Shown here: in pieces, positions 51,701-62,932 of the stretch | Layout: each line of letters begins with the position of its first letter | How positions within the stretch are numbered: position 1 is the stretch's first letter | Source: Pegoplata infirma | Lineage: Eukaryota; Arthropoda; Insecta; Diptera; Anthomyiidae | Length of the DNA: 64,000 nucleotides | Assembly: GCA_963921195.1 (NCBI GenBank) | Contig: OY992537.1 | Location: 180,064,065-180,128,064, forward strand | Direction: 5' to 3' | Position numbers and translations under genes: made by a program | The notes under the pieces: generated by a model | Seen by the model: the letters and a program-made list of their open reading frames with translations, nothing else | The model's database searches: none | What the model was told of the DNA's origin: nothing

Positions 51701-53551
51701 AGCAGTCTGCGATTGACTAGTGTTGGCAGTTTTCGCCGAGTCTGCGGTTGGCGTAGGTACCGCTGGAACATTGTTCAAATGATACTGACTATTTTTTCGT
51801 CCACCCGATTGTTGATTCATAGAATTGTTCATTTCCCCGCCACCTGAAGAATCTGCTGTATGCCAAAATACTTTGATAAAACGATTGTTGAGAACTGCTT
51901 CGGTGCTGCGATACGCCACATTCGCTTCAGCATGTGCGGAGAATGTAACTATGGCCGCTTCCGGATCGCCATCATAAGATATTTGAATATTGACAATCTT
52001 ACCGAACTTGGCAAAATGATTGTTGAGATGAGCGATGGAGTTAAGGCCCCGTGGAATTTTACGCAGCTCCAGAGAACTGTTTTGTAGACTGGGAACACGT
52101 GGACCTAAGCGACTATGAGCTGGTATTTTACGTTTTGTTGGTCCATCAGCTATGGCAACAGAATCTTCTAGTTCAAATCTTCGTTTACTCTGAGCTTGCA
52201 TGGCAGCTGTTACATCACCGCCTGCTGAAGCAGCTCCACCGCTAGCATCGACTACCGGTATTGGGATAAGTTCACGTTGCAGTGGTGTTGTTACGCCAGC
52301 AGGATTAAATGGGAACGGCATCATTGGAGCAGCTGCACGGAAACCAGCTCCAGCAGCAGCATTGCGTGCATATTCGGCGGCTGCCAAAGGACCTGCACCA
52401 TTTGGAGTTTTATCAGTTCCAGGCACTTGAGGAAATCCTACAGTCCCGGGTGGACCATGTAGGATTCCAGCACCTGGACGTGCTGCGCCTGTAAAAGGAT
52501 TTATACCAGCAACTGCTGCTCCTGCCATTAATGACCCAGGAGTGGCACCAGCTACTATTGCACCGGCAGGTGGTGCAGATCGAGTCCATAGATCAGGAGC
52601 ATCGGGATTATATTCGCGTAGCGACATGCTTATCAAAGCTGTGTTGTTTAAGCCTTCAAAAACGACCGGATTTACACCATGATCCCAAGGACAGGTTTCA
52701 CCTCTTACACAATAGCCCTTTTCATCAAAATCACGGCATCTCTGTCTCTTTTCGCCGTCATGATGGTGACGTGATTCAGGAGAAGATATAGCACCAATAC
52801 CGCTACTTCCGCTGCCACCGTTACCCCCACGATTTAGAGTGCGTCCAAGTGATGGAGATCTTTTACCTCTTCCGCCTCGTTCCAGCGAAGGCGAACGACT
52901 ACGTGGAGAAATTGGTGAACGATTTGTAGATCGATTAACACCAGCACCGCCAACTCCACCTACACCTCCACCACTACCACGACGATCGCCTCCACCAAAT
53001 CTGGGTGATCTATCATCAGAAGAAACACCACCCATATTATTCATCATACGGCGTCTATCACCGCCACCTCCACCACCACCGCGTCTGCGGTCATGTCTCG
53101 CATCACCACCACCCATGGGTGGGGATTTATTACGAAATTGTCTTTGAGTTTTCTCGCGTTCATTATTGACACGACGATCACGTGGTGATCGGGAACGTCT
53201 TGTGAAACGTTCATTAGATCGAGACCGAGAACGGGGAGATCTTGAACGTGATCGCAACGAGGCACGTCGTCTACGACTTTCCCGAGGCTGATTCTCTTTA
53301 TCGGCAGCATTAGCACGAGCGGCAGGTGGACTAGCACTACGAGGATGATGACGATCATTGATGATACTGCCGGTGTTGCCAGCACTATAAGAATGCGTTT
53401 CATTACGAATCGAAGCATTGTTATGGTGATGATGACCGCCTGCATGTTGTTGCTGCTGCTGTTGATGATGATGTGAAGACGATGGTTGATGATGAGATGA
53501 TGTTGTTGCTGATGATGAGGTACGGTCTGTCGTAGTATCTTTGGTTTTACT
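48327..53551 (-). CDS. swm: swm (second mitotic wave missing; RBM26/27 family), 3' part of gene
   Basis: A nuclear RNA-binding protein of the RBM26/27 family, linked in flies to cell-cycle and Hedgehog phenotypes and in general to nuclear RNA processing. Two exons are seen: 53551-50897 (885 codons) and 48722-48327 (131 codons plus stop), joined in phase 0 across a 2.17 kb intron. Order: His/Gln/Ser-rich start; RS-rich segment (RSRSRSPRSRSRS); CCCH finger CRDFDEKGYCVRGETCPWDH (C-x8-C-x5-C-x3-H); Pro/Ala/Gly-rich stretch; RRM1 (LELRKIPRGLNSIAHLNNHF...IKVFWHT); Thr/Ser-rich linker; long Lys/Glu coiled coil; RRM2 (TIVVTGFSSEDVDFMLGHFK|NFGEITKHDM...) split by the intron; acidic tail ending SWRR. 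The N-terminal exon or exons with the start codon lie beyond the window or are not recognisable. Confidence 0.92.
48784..49396. mobile_element. DINE/Helitron-like interspersed element, copy A (swm intron)
   Basis: Begins 'aagtaaaaaagttaaattcg' with a GGCCTTGCCG hairpin and 'gataccctccac'. Ends with 'cagacggacatcgctagaat', 'atcgatcgggcatcatgaat' and the hairpin CCCTCTATCACTAAGTGGAGGG followed by TATAAAA. A non-palindromic body with a 3' subterminal hairpin recalls fly INE-1-type elements. It is followed head-to-tail by a second copy. Confidence 0.6.
49398..50012. mobile_element. DINE/Helitron-like interspersed element, copy B (swm intron)
   Basis: Direct tandem repeat of copy A with scattered substitutions and small indels, ending in the same AAGTGGAGGGTATAAAAA. 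Tandem head-to-tail arrangement is frequent for rolling-circle elements. Confidence 0.6.
50013..50760. repeat. Mirrored minisatellite, unit GATCAATTGTAATTCGAAAA
   Basis: In 50040-50290 the unit GATCAATTGTAATTCGAAAA repeats about ten times. In 50310-50470 it reappears in the opposite orientation (TTCGAATTACAATTGATC), and decayed units continue to about 50710. The two blocks could fold on each other within the swm intron transcript. Confidence 0.75.
50897..53551 (-). CDS. swm: swm large internal exon (RS, CCCH, RRM1, coiled coil)
   Basis: Entered through AATTACAG|AGTAAAACC and left at TTTTAAG|GTAAGT. The frame is open across the full 2655 bases. It has no ATG near its start; the first ATG-less 98 codons (SKTKDTTTDRTSSS...) read into the RS domain in the same frame, so the exon must be preceded by another. 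Confidence 0.9.
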
Positions 53552-53601
53552 CTGTAATTAGTAAAAGAAAAATACATATTGGAATAGTGTGTATTAGATT
53601 A

Positions 53602-53983
53602 CACAGTGCAACAACCCATTTAGGGCCCCAACCAAACCAAGACAGTTTAAAAGTACTTATGTGAAGTAGTAAAACCCCATAGGGTTTTGCTATGTAACGT
53701 CTCCAAATTTTTTTATAGCCCACTGAATTTTTCATTTTTTTTTAAAGACGTTGGAATAAAGTCCAAACACTATTTTAAGCTCAAAAGAACATTACCATTA
53801 TTTTTTTAGATTTGTTTTCAAACGCCTTTGAAAAAAATATTAAAAATTCAGTGGGCTATAAAAAAAGTTTGAGACGTTATAGAGCAAATCCCATTGGGGA
53901 TTTAACTACTACACACAAGTACTTTCTAACTGTCTTGGTTTGGTTGAGGCCCTAAGAAATGAACCTTCAATTATTTCACAGTG
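53602..53983. mobile_element. 382-bp foldback element (CACAGTG termini, TTA duplication)
   Basis: Both arms carry 'taggg(c)cc.aaccaaaccaagacag', 'aagtactt', 'gggattt/aaaccc' and 'atagcccactgaattttt' in mirrored order. The ends CACAGTGCAACAA and TTATTTCACAGTG are flanked by TTA (53599-53601 and 53984-53986). It belongs to the same end-type as 2447-3364. Confidence 0.7.
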
Positions 53984-54199
53984 TTATTTTTAACGTAATT
54001 TTAAAATTGTAACATTTTAATTTGATATCCTTGATTATTTTTACACATTGAAATTGTTGGATATTTTATTATGCAATAGAAACTCAGGTTTGTTTATGTT
54101 TTATTGAAAAACTATCGGATAAAAAATAATCGGGCAGAAAACTCTTAGAAAAAAGATTTGTGATAAGATTTGTGAAAAACGAATCCTTTTGTATATACA

Positions 54200-55472
54200 C
54201 ACTCAAAAAATTTCATAGGTAAAATGAACGAAATACTTCGTACATTGTACGAAATATTTCGTGGTTTTGCCGGAACGAAATATTTCGTAATATTTACCTA
54301 TGGCATTTCGTAAATATTACGAAGTTTTTTTTAGTGATATTTACGAAATAAATACGAAAATATTTCGTAAATTTACGAAATATTTAGTATAACTACGAAA
54401 TATTTCGTAAAAATACTAAATATTTTCGTACATATTACGAAGTTTTTTTTTTGTAAATACGAATTATGTTTATTTTTACGAAAATATTTCGTAAAGTTAC
54501 GAAATATTTTGTATAACTACGAAATATTTTGTATAATTACTAAATATTTCGTAAAAATACAAAATATTTTTGTACATATTACGAAGTTTTTTTTTGTAAA
54601 TACGAATTATGTTTAGTTTAACGAAAATATTTCGTAAAGTTACGAAATATTTTGTGTAAATACGAAATATTTTGTATAATTACGAAATTTAAGGTATTCT
54701 TAAAAATTAAAAGATTATATAGTATGTACAAACATTTAGTTTATGGTACGATATATTTGTTTTGTATTTGAATGCAAAATTATTTGTATTTTTATGTATG
54801 ACATTTTTTTGGTTAAATTTTTTTGGTCAATGACATGTCATTGAGTACATTCCGTCCGGAAGTGGGATCGAATATTTTTTAAAAACGTAAAACAAAATAT
54901 TTTTTCGGAATCAAAACACTGTAATTTAAAGTGGTTTCTTTACGAAAAAAATAGTTTCCCGAGCAAACATTCAATTCCATTTCTAAACGGAATTGACTCG
55001 GTGACATGCCCGTATAACTTTTCACTAATGTCGCAACACCTAACAGACTGCATTGAAAAATATATCTTGCGTAATTTGACTTTGTGTTATGCTGAAAATA
55101 ATTTAAAATTAGAAACCGTAAACAAAAATTAAAAAGAGAAGGAACAAATTTTTGTTATTCCATTTTTTTAATTGTTAAATCTGTTCTATCTAGTAATTCA
55201 GATAAGTAAATCAAACCCCTTGATTTTGTGATTTTTTTTTCCGAAAAATATTTTGTTAAATTACGAAATATTTCGTTAAGATACGAAGTATTTCGTATTT
55301 TTTTGGCTACGAAATGTACTTCGTAAAATAAACGAAATTTGTATTTTTACGAAATTCCAAGTTTTCGTAAAATTACAAAAATTTTGTAATATGTACAAAA
55401 ATTTCGTAATATGTACGAAAAAAATTTTACGAAATAATACTTCGTATTTTTATGCATGAAATTTTTTGAGTG
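54200..55472. mobile_element. 1.27-kb element packed with ACGAAATATTTCGT palindromes
   Basis: Termini CACTCAAAAAATTTCAT and ATGAAATTTTTTGAGTG are inverted, with CA on both sides (54198-54199 and 55473-55474). The first 500 and last 230 bases are dense arrays of the palindrome ACGAAATATTTCGT and variants. The centre (54700-55240) is ordinary AT-rich sequence. No coding frame. Confidence 0.75.
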
Positions 55473-56319
55473 CAGTGGGCGACAATACATTGGAAACTTT
55501 TTTATAGTAAAATGTTCTGAAAAATGTCTATAAATAATTTAATTTTCCAGATTAATGGCCGTAATTTCAGGGAATAGATATCTATCACTGCGTAGATATC
55601 TATCGTGTAAAAGAAAAATTGTAATTTCTACCCATAGGTAAGACACATCGGGTAGGTAAACTAAAGTGTATCGTACACGATAGATTTTGGTTGGTTTATT
55701 CTTTAGGTAAATTTCCTTTTAAAAAATAATGTCAAATTATTGCAGAAAAAAGGCAAAAAAAATATTGAAATGATTATAAAAATATTAAATTTATTTAACA
55801 AACAAAAAAACAAATTTATTATATGTATTTGCTGAAATAGAATTTCAGAAGAGTTCTGCATTGCTTTAGGGAAAAAATCAATTCAAAATTTGGAATGATT
55901 CGGCTATAGCCGATTCCGAAAAAATTTACCAAACAATATATGTGGAGTCGCAGAACAAAACGTACTTTTTCGCATTTTAAAATTGTTTGTAAAGTTAAGA
56001 GTCATGTGTTTCGTCCACTTATAAAACGTTATGAAACTGGAATTAGTAAAAATTTTTATGCTTAATAATACTTAATTAATAAAAAATTTCTTACTTTTTC
56101 TATGTTCGTGCTCTTTTATTAAGATACGGAATAAATAATCCTTAGTAACCTAACAATTTTAAATTTGCGAAAAAGTACGTTTTGTTCTGCGGCTCCTCAT
56201 ATATATTTAAGCCTTTATTCATAATAAATATTAATCACTACAAAGAAATAAAAAAGTAATGATAAAATAATTATACGAAAGTTCATTTTGTTGAACATAG
56301 GGCGTCAACCAAACAACAA

Positions 56320-59074
56320 CCCAGCAAAAAATAAACGAAGTGGTTCAAAAAGAATTAATGGTTTCACTACATACAAAGTAGCGATAGGTGCCGAACTTCA
56401 TATTCCGTAGGAAGTACTTTTAAAATCACTTCCAAAAATGCTACAAAATAACAATAAAACCATCTTTCACCAGTTCTTTACTTTATGATTTTGAAGTACC
56501 TCTTTCATATGTTCTTAGGAATTAAATCAAATCACCACAACATATGAACTTCTTTTTCAACTGAAACATTTAGAATGGGGGTGATACACGAAGTATGCAA
56601 TTTTTTCAACGTCCAGCTTCGAATAGATTTAGGTTTTGTAAAAATGGTGACAAAATTTGGTAATTACCAATATTTTTTTCGCGTAATTAAAGTACGGATA
56701 TAAAAAATATATACTAGAATTGATCAAATTAGATCTAAAAGTTACATATCTTTTTTGTATCAGTTTAGATCTGATCTGATATATTTAGATCCGAGATTTG
56801 TCCCCATTTCTCGGATCTAGCATATCAAATTATATAAGTATGGTATCAGATATAGCAGAAGATATGATTATATATAGTTCAATATCTATTTTTTTTACAC
56901 GGGAATGGCAAATTTTTAGAGCTTAAAAAATCGAAAAGACGAAAATCGATTATTGATAAATTTTTCAAATTTTATACAAGCAATTTGATGTTTAACTACC
57001 ATTCTATATCTTATATCAAAAAAAGGTGGTCCGAAATTAAATAAATGCATTTACGAACTAAAGCGGATGTTGGTGCACCACATTATTAAAGATTGTTTAA
57101 GCTTTTTATAAAATTGAGGTTTAGGCTTGTGGTCAGAACAAAGTGGTGAATCGATTCGCCGTGAATTTTTATAGTTTTGTGACCTTTATAATTACTCCTT
57201 TTTTAATTCGAAGTATATACGTTTGATTATAAATGAAATTAATTTTTCTATCACGTAAGGTTTTTAAGACATTCGCGTTTGAATATTGAAATATTTGGGT
57301 CTTCTCCGTAACGTATTCTTAAGTTGCTCAAACACAATAGTACTCGATTTAGTTAAAATAAGACATCTTTATTCCAAATCTGGTATCCAAATTTTTCTAT
57401 CGCGTACTGTTTTTGAAGTATTGGCGTTTGAAAAACTCAAACTTTACTGTTGCGCACTTATATTCTTTATAAATCACACTAAAATTTTTAAACAGAACAT
57501 GCTTGAAAAATTTGGATTGCAGTTTTGGAATCAGGTCCTATTTGGTGGAAGCAACTAAAGAATTCGTAACAGTTGACCCCTAAAGTGCTAAAATATTGTT
57601 TTTATTTTTACTTTTTAACAGCGAATATCTCAAAAACGGTACGTGCTAGATAAATTTGGACGGTAGATTTAAAGTAGGAGACCAAAATCTATAAGGACCA
57701 GTTAGAAATTTCACTGGGAGGTTTTTGCTGTCGAACAGTGTTTTTAGTGTAAATATTACAAAAAATCGTCATCTAAAATGCAAAAGGCCCTAACTAACAA
57801 GAAATTCAAAATCAGTTTTTTTATTGGTCCTGGATTATTTTATCAACATACACGTCTCCACAAAAAATTATGACTGCATAATAAAAATTAGCAATTTTAT
57901 AGCCAAAATTAAAAAACATGTGATTTGGGCAATCGTCAATGGACGTAACTAAAAACAAATCCTTTTTAATATATTTTGATTTATTTTGATTCATATTTAT
58001 TAAAAGAACGTCCTCACAAAATTTTAGCCAAATTCATTAAATAACAACAAAGTTATTAACAAATTTAAAATATCATTCAATACTGTTTTTTGCTTCTCCT
58101 GTAAAATTAATAAAATGTTAGTTAGGGCTTTTTGCATTTTATACCCTGTTCTCACGAGCATCTAAAAACGGTTTTAAACGACATTTGTTTTAATTAAAAA
58201 AAAAAGTGTTCACACGTAATTTCACTCGTTTTATTTTGGTTTTTATGTTTTTATTTTGACATTTGCATTATCAGCTGATAAACATGTACACATTTCAACA
58301 ACAAACGAAATTAAAATATGAAAATTATATTCATATAACTGTTTATAATGTTCAAGAATTGTTTAAAGATAAAAATAGCACGATTTTCTTTTGTATTATT
58401 TACATTTTAGTAATAAACAATGTTGCCAATATTAATAAAATGCTTTAAAAACGCTGAACATTCAAAAATACTCAATTCAACCCCGGGAATTCCGCTCGTT
58501 TTAAATCGTTTTAATTTTAAAACGAGCTAAAAACATTTTTATTTTGACATATTACAACAAAAAAATGTATGGTAAAACGAGTCATAAAAATGGTTTTTAA
58601 GCATAAAACGAAAAATGTTGCTAAAAATGGTTTTTAGCTGTAAGTGAGAACAGGGTATTAGGTGACAAAATACTCTTTCAATCAATCTTACAAAAATAAG
58701 TGAAAAAAGAACTTCTAAATTAGAAGTTCTAAATCACCAAATAAAAATTAAATAATCCCACCCAAATGCCAAGAAATATGTACTTCTAAAGAATTGATGA
58801 AAAAAGCGCTTCCAAAAGGTCAAGTTATATTAACATCCGGATCACTACTTCAGAAGTTGTGATAAAAATGTTAATATATATGTACATAAACACTAGTGAT
58901 ATATGTTATACTTAAGTGTCAATCTTTCGCCACTGAAAAGTGGCGAAAAAAGAACATACTTTGTGTGTCACGCCCATATTAAATTCATCAATGTTTCAGT
59001 TGAAGAAGAAGTACATCTGGTTCATAAGTTGTGGTGAATTTTGTAGTGAATGGTAAGCTCTTTTTTTTGCTGGG
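56320..59074. mobile_element. 2.75-kb non-autonomous element, CCCAGCAAAAAA termini, AA duplication
   Basis: CCCAGCAAAAAATAAACG on the left and TTTTTTTTGCTGGG on the right, AA on both sides (56318-56319 and 59075-59076). Subterminal regions are mirrored (TTCAACTGAAACAT against ATGTTTCAGTTGAA; ACGAAGTATG against TACTTTGTGTGT). The interior (56600-58130) has no recognisable coding frame but contains 'gcaaaaggccctaac' and its inverse 'gttagggctttttgc'. A Harbinger-like MITE is nested at 58142-58657. Confidence 0.75.
58142..58657. mobile_element. Harbinger-like MITE copy 2 (TACCCTGTTCTCAC termini)
   Basis: A close match to 17946-18471 over its whole length with small indels. It is flanked by TTA on both sides (58139-58141 and 58658-58660). 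Nested inside the CCCAGC element, so it is the younger of the two. Confidence 0.85.
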
Positions 59075-59076
59075 AA

Positions 59077-59460
59077 CGAGCAGAATTACTAGAAATATAC
59101 CAGCAGCAAAGGTTGACGGTTCAATTAAAGTAAACAGCAATTTCTTATCTGTTGAGAAATTAACACTTGATGTTGTCCAACCATCTGTATTATATATCAC
59201 ACTTTTAATGTTTCCCATTCTTTTTTTTAGACTCTTCTTCAAGACATCATATTTGGATCGTAAGTTTTCTGCATCTGGGAGAAATCTTCCACGATGTTAT
59301 ACTTCACTGATTTCGGTCACATATTAGTTTTGGTTGTTCGTTTCCAAAACACTTTTATATTGATAGACCAAATTGTTAATGTTGTTTTTCACGTTCCGTT
59401 AAATTCGGGCTTTGTTTATTCCCTTTTTAGACATGTTTTAACATAAAATTTTATTTATAA
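59077..59460 (-). pseudogene. Possible hAT transposase fragment
   Basis: Minus-strand frames include MSKKGINKARI after an ATG near 59433 and, in another frame, a segment reading ...YDVLKKSLKKRMGNIKSV-IYNTDGWTTSS. The TxDgWT block preceded by a Leu/Lys helix resembles the first catalytic region of hAT (zf-BED) transposases. Several stops and frame changes separate the pieces. The resemblance rests on one short motif, so this is tentative. Confidence 0.3.
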
Positions 59461-59919
59461 AAATAAATCGTAAAAAATTTATTAACTTTTGAAAATAAAA
59501 ATAATATTTGACAAATATTTTTGACACAAAACAAAACGTCAAAAGCTATTGTTGCCATATTTTTAAACATTTGTTTTCGGTACATACACGTAGGTAAAAT
59601 AAACGTTAAAATTAGCAAAGCAGTTTAACCGGCTAGGTAAATACACCGCTAGTTATCTATATGTTAAAATTACGGCCAAGGTCAAAGTCTAAGAAAAGAA
59701 CCACCGCGGAGCGTACAATTTATACGAAAAAGTTTATTTTTGCCAGACAACACCTTAAGAATTGGTAATATGTTCCATTGCCCGATTAAACGAAGGTTTA
59801 TTTGTTTGGATCTGAAGGACAAATTATTTATTTGACGCCCAATAAACAATTTTTAATCATATCCAAACGAAAATTAACTTCTATGTTTTTATTTAATGAC
59901 CAATTTATGTTTAATTTTA

Positions 59920-60265
59920 TTTTGAAAAGGGGTTACCTTACGGGCTTATTATGGTCAGCTATTTTTTTCCAAATGTAAATAAAAATCACTTCATTTTTAT
60001 TCTTCTCCACCCAACGTTTCGTTTGTTTTTTTCAAACTTCTTCAGGGGATTTTATTTATTAAAAATCTATCAACAAATACAAATAAAATTAATAAATTAT
60101 TGTATTTGTTGCTAGATTTTTAATAAATAAAATCCCCTGAAGAAGTCTGAAAAAAAAAACAAACGAAACGTTGGGTGGAGAAGAATAAAAATGAAGTGAT
60201 TTTTATTTACATTTGGAAACAAATAGCTGACCATAATTAGCCCGTAAGGTAACCCCTTTTCAAAA
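59920..60265. mobile_element. 346-bp near-perfect hairpin element
   Basis: TTTTGAAAAGGGGTTACCTT at the left and its reverse complement at the right. The arms match over about 160 bases with few mismatches (words CCACCCAACGTTTCGTTTG and CTTCAGGGGATTTTATTTAT mirrored), leaving a short central loop near 60090. No target duplication was identified. Confidence 0.8.
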
Positions 60266-60539
60266 GATTAATTAACTTCGTTTCATCGGACAAAGGAACA
60301 TATCGTAGAACTATATTCAATTTGAGCTATCTGCTCGGTTGACGAAAATGAGTTTTTGATGGCAAAATGTTCGCTGGCATAAGTGTCATCTATGGTATTA
60401 ATTTCAGAACAAAAAAAATATTTTAAGACTATTTTATTGCAAAAATATCATGAGCTATGTGAAACCATGTTTTTTTATAAAGAAAAATTTGAGCTACCCA
60501 GCAAAACTTGCATGACTTCCAGAACTAGTGCTGGAGTCA

Positions 60540-62163
60540 CCCAGTAAAAACTTGGTAATAAGTCCCCATTACCGCCTGCATTCTATGTAATGAAGACTCG
60601 TTACCAGCTCGATTACTTCCTGTTCACAAATAATGAGTTACCGATAACCTCATACAGAACCGGTTACTTCTTATTAACAAATAATGAGTTACCAATAACC
60701 TCATACAGGCCCGGTTACTTCTTGTTAACAAATAATGAGTTACCGATAACCTCATACAGAACCGGTTACTGGTAAATACGATTTAGGCTGGATTACTCAA
60801 TGATCCGTTATAAAATAACTCCGTTAAATTTAACTTTTTCATACAAATTTTGACATAAGGCTCCGTTAAATCTGCAGTTAGCAGCTAACTTTTCATTGAG
60901 TAATCCGCCCTTAAAATATTTAATAAGTTGTCCAAAAATTTTTTTTTATTGAAATTTAAAAAATGCTAAAGAAAATTTAGAAAGAACTTGCACATTTAGC
61001 TTAAACAAGATTAGCATTTCTCTACTCTGTAGAGAAATATTTAATTCAGGAATTCTGATTAAAATTGGGAACAGGCAAATTAAAGTTTAGAAAACCAAAT
61101 TGATATTTAAAAACCTGGATCTAGCTGACACTTGATAATGATTTATGAGCCTTAATTAGTCTTTACATAACTTCTATTGAAGTTTTCTGGATTTTAATTT
61201 GCTTTTCCTAAATTGTAATTGTTTTTCTAGAAATTTTGGGGCGTTTTCCAAATTTTAATTTAACTTATTTGTTTGCCTTGTTGTTTAAAGTATGTTAAAA
61301 CCAGTGACGGTCCGTGAAGTTGTCACTGGGTGTTCTCTACTTATTTAAAATATAAAAATTATGTATATAAAATACGTTTTTCTGGACGTAACACGTTCCC
61401 GTGATACACAAAGCCTCAGTTTTAATTTTTTTTATTGACATGCATCCAAAATTAATTTTTGTACTCCATTTATTTGCGAAATAATGTTTTTTGTTAATTG
61501 TCGATGTGGTGAGGCAACAAAATGACAATAAAATAGAATTTGGGCTGCATCTCATTTAAAAATATACGAAACTAGTAACATCCCATCTTTACCTATCTCA
61601 GGAATGCGTTAGGTCCAGAAAAACACGAATTTTATACTTAAATTTTCTGTTTTTATAAATTAGAGAACACCCAGTGACAACTTCACGGACCGTCACTGGT
61701 TAAAACTGGTTAAATGGTAAAAAACCATCACAGACAGTATTTCCCTTAAAAACATGAAGTGAACATTTTACTTTTGACGCAATTCCTTTCTGAGGGAAGA
61801 CGGCCAATTTTTTGGGACTAATGTATGCTGTTATTTAGTAGCATTTTTGTAAGGATAAGGTAACGAGTTATTTTTGGGCTACTGGTAGCTACTTATTTTT
61901 AGGACTAATGTATGCTGTTATTTGGTAGCATTTTTGTAAGGAGTGGGTAACTAGTTATTTTTGGGCTACTAGTAGCTCATTATTTGTGGTACTAATGTAT
62001 GTAGTTTTTCAGTAGCATTCTCGTAAGCGAGTGGGTATGCGGTCATTACTCCAATGACATCGCCGTGTTAAAATAATGAGTGTTTCACCAACCTAGTAAG
62101 TAGCTACCACCATCTATTTTAAGGCGAAAACCTCATTACTTGGTAATAGAAGTTTTTACTGGG
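60540..62163. mobile_element. 1.62-kb non-autonomous element, CCCAGTAAAAACTT termini, CA duplication
   Basis: CCCAGTAAAAACTTGGTAAT at the left and ..AGTTTTTACTGGG at the right, CA on each side (60538-60539 and 62164-62165). It contains three tandem 51-bp units (from 60631, 'taatgagttacc.ataacctc') and three roughly 87-bp units (61820-62030, 'gactaatgtatgctgttattt'). A hAT MITE is nested at 61302-61698. It appears to have landed two bases inside the hAT element ending at 62932. Confidence 0.8.
61302..61698. mobile_element. 397-bp hAT MITE (CAGTGACGGTCCGTGAAG termini)
   Basis: The left terminus CAGTGACGGTCCGTGAAGTT is mirrored at the right; perfect inverted repeats of about 37 bases. Flanked by GTTAAAAC on both sides (61294-61301 and 61699-61706), an 8-bp duplication. 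The interior has no transposase. Confidence 0.92.
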
Positions 62164-62932
62164 CAGTGTTGCCACCAGTGAACCAAAAAATTATCCAGGA
62201 GTTTGTCCGAAATTATCCAAAATCCCAAAAATTATCCAAAAAAAAATCAAAAACGATTTTTTAACGAAACAAAAGTGGATTATCAAATTCAATTTTAAGA
62301 AAACATAAATTATTTTTTAATAAAAATCATACATTTTGTAAGGTTCAGAATGAAAAATATTTTATAATAGTTTTCCAGTTATTTTAATATTTTTTTGTGG
62401 GCTCAAAATTTGTATCCCCATTTCTTTCAATGCCTCCTTTTGTAAAAAGAATTGAACCAACAGTATTTGAAGATAATTCATTTCGTAAATCGGGTTTTTT
62501 ATCTTAATTTACTAAAACTCTTTCTACTGATGAATTAGAAAATGGAAGAATCATAAGAAATTAAAAAACAACTTCTAAATTTAAAAAAGATTTTCATCAG
62601 CACAATTTGTAATTTTAAAATCCAATAATCAAACAGACTATATTTTTTGTGGTCCAATAAGGCATATAGATTGATATAATTTGAACAACTCCAAATTTAA
62701 AAGGTATTGTCAAAACTAAAAACAAATAAAGTGCTGTTTAATTAGAAGTAACTGAAAAAAACACCAAATTAAATTAAAATAGAAAACAAAATAAATTTTG
62801 TCCATTTGAAACTTTAAATTGTAAATGATAAAATTATACATAAATTATCCAAATACGTAATTATCCAAAGAGCATCCAAAAAATTTTAAATTATCCATTT
62901 TTTGGATAATTATCCAAAAAGTGGCAACACTG
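62164..62932. mobile_element. hAT-like MITE (CAGTGTTGCCAC termini)
   Basis: CAGTGTTGCCACC..AATTATCC at the left is mirrored by GGATAATTATCC..GTGGCAACACTG at the right; many AATTATCCAAAA words lie inside. The right flank GTTGGAGT (62933-62940) matches GCTGGAGT (60530-60537) before the neighbouring CCCAGT element with one mismatch. This suggests the two elements are nested and share the original 8-bp duplication. Confidence 0.75.

Larger units (their letters stand above)
55553..59680 (-). mobile_element. Possible hAT-derived element interrupted by the CCCAGC element
   Basis: ATGGCCGTAATTTC..ATAGATATCTA at the left is roughly mirrored by TAGTTATCTATATGTTAAAA-TTACGGCCA at the right. Between the right end and 59075 are small minus-strand frames suggestive of hAT transposase. 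The 2.75 kb element 56320-59074 lies inside. No clean target duplication was found, so the limits are tentative. Confidence 0.35.

Noticed and set aside
50882..53257. swm starting at 53257 as MRSRSRSPR
   Set aside because: The codon there is TTG and the frame is open 98 codons further upstream to a splice acceptor at 53551; this is an internal exon.
57286..57558. 90-codon frame MKYLGLLRNVFLSC
   Set aside because: No recognisable domain, splice context or conservation, and it lies in the interior of a non-autonomous element.
58263..58448. Short frames shared by the two Harbinger-like MITEs
   Set aside because: They differ by frameshifts between the copies and match no transposase; the elements are non-autonomous.
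60590..60775. 61-codon frame with three 17-residue repeats (NNELPITSY)
   Set aside because: It arises from a 51-bp tandem repeat (a multiple of three) inside a non-coding transposon, with no gene context.
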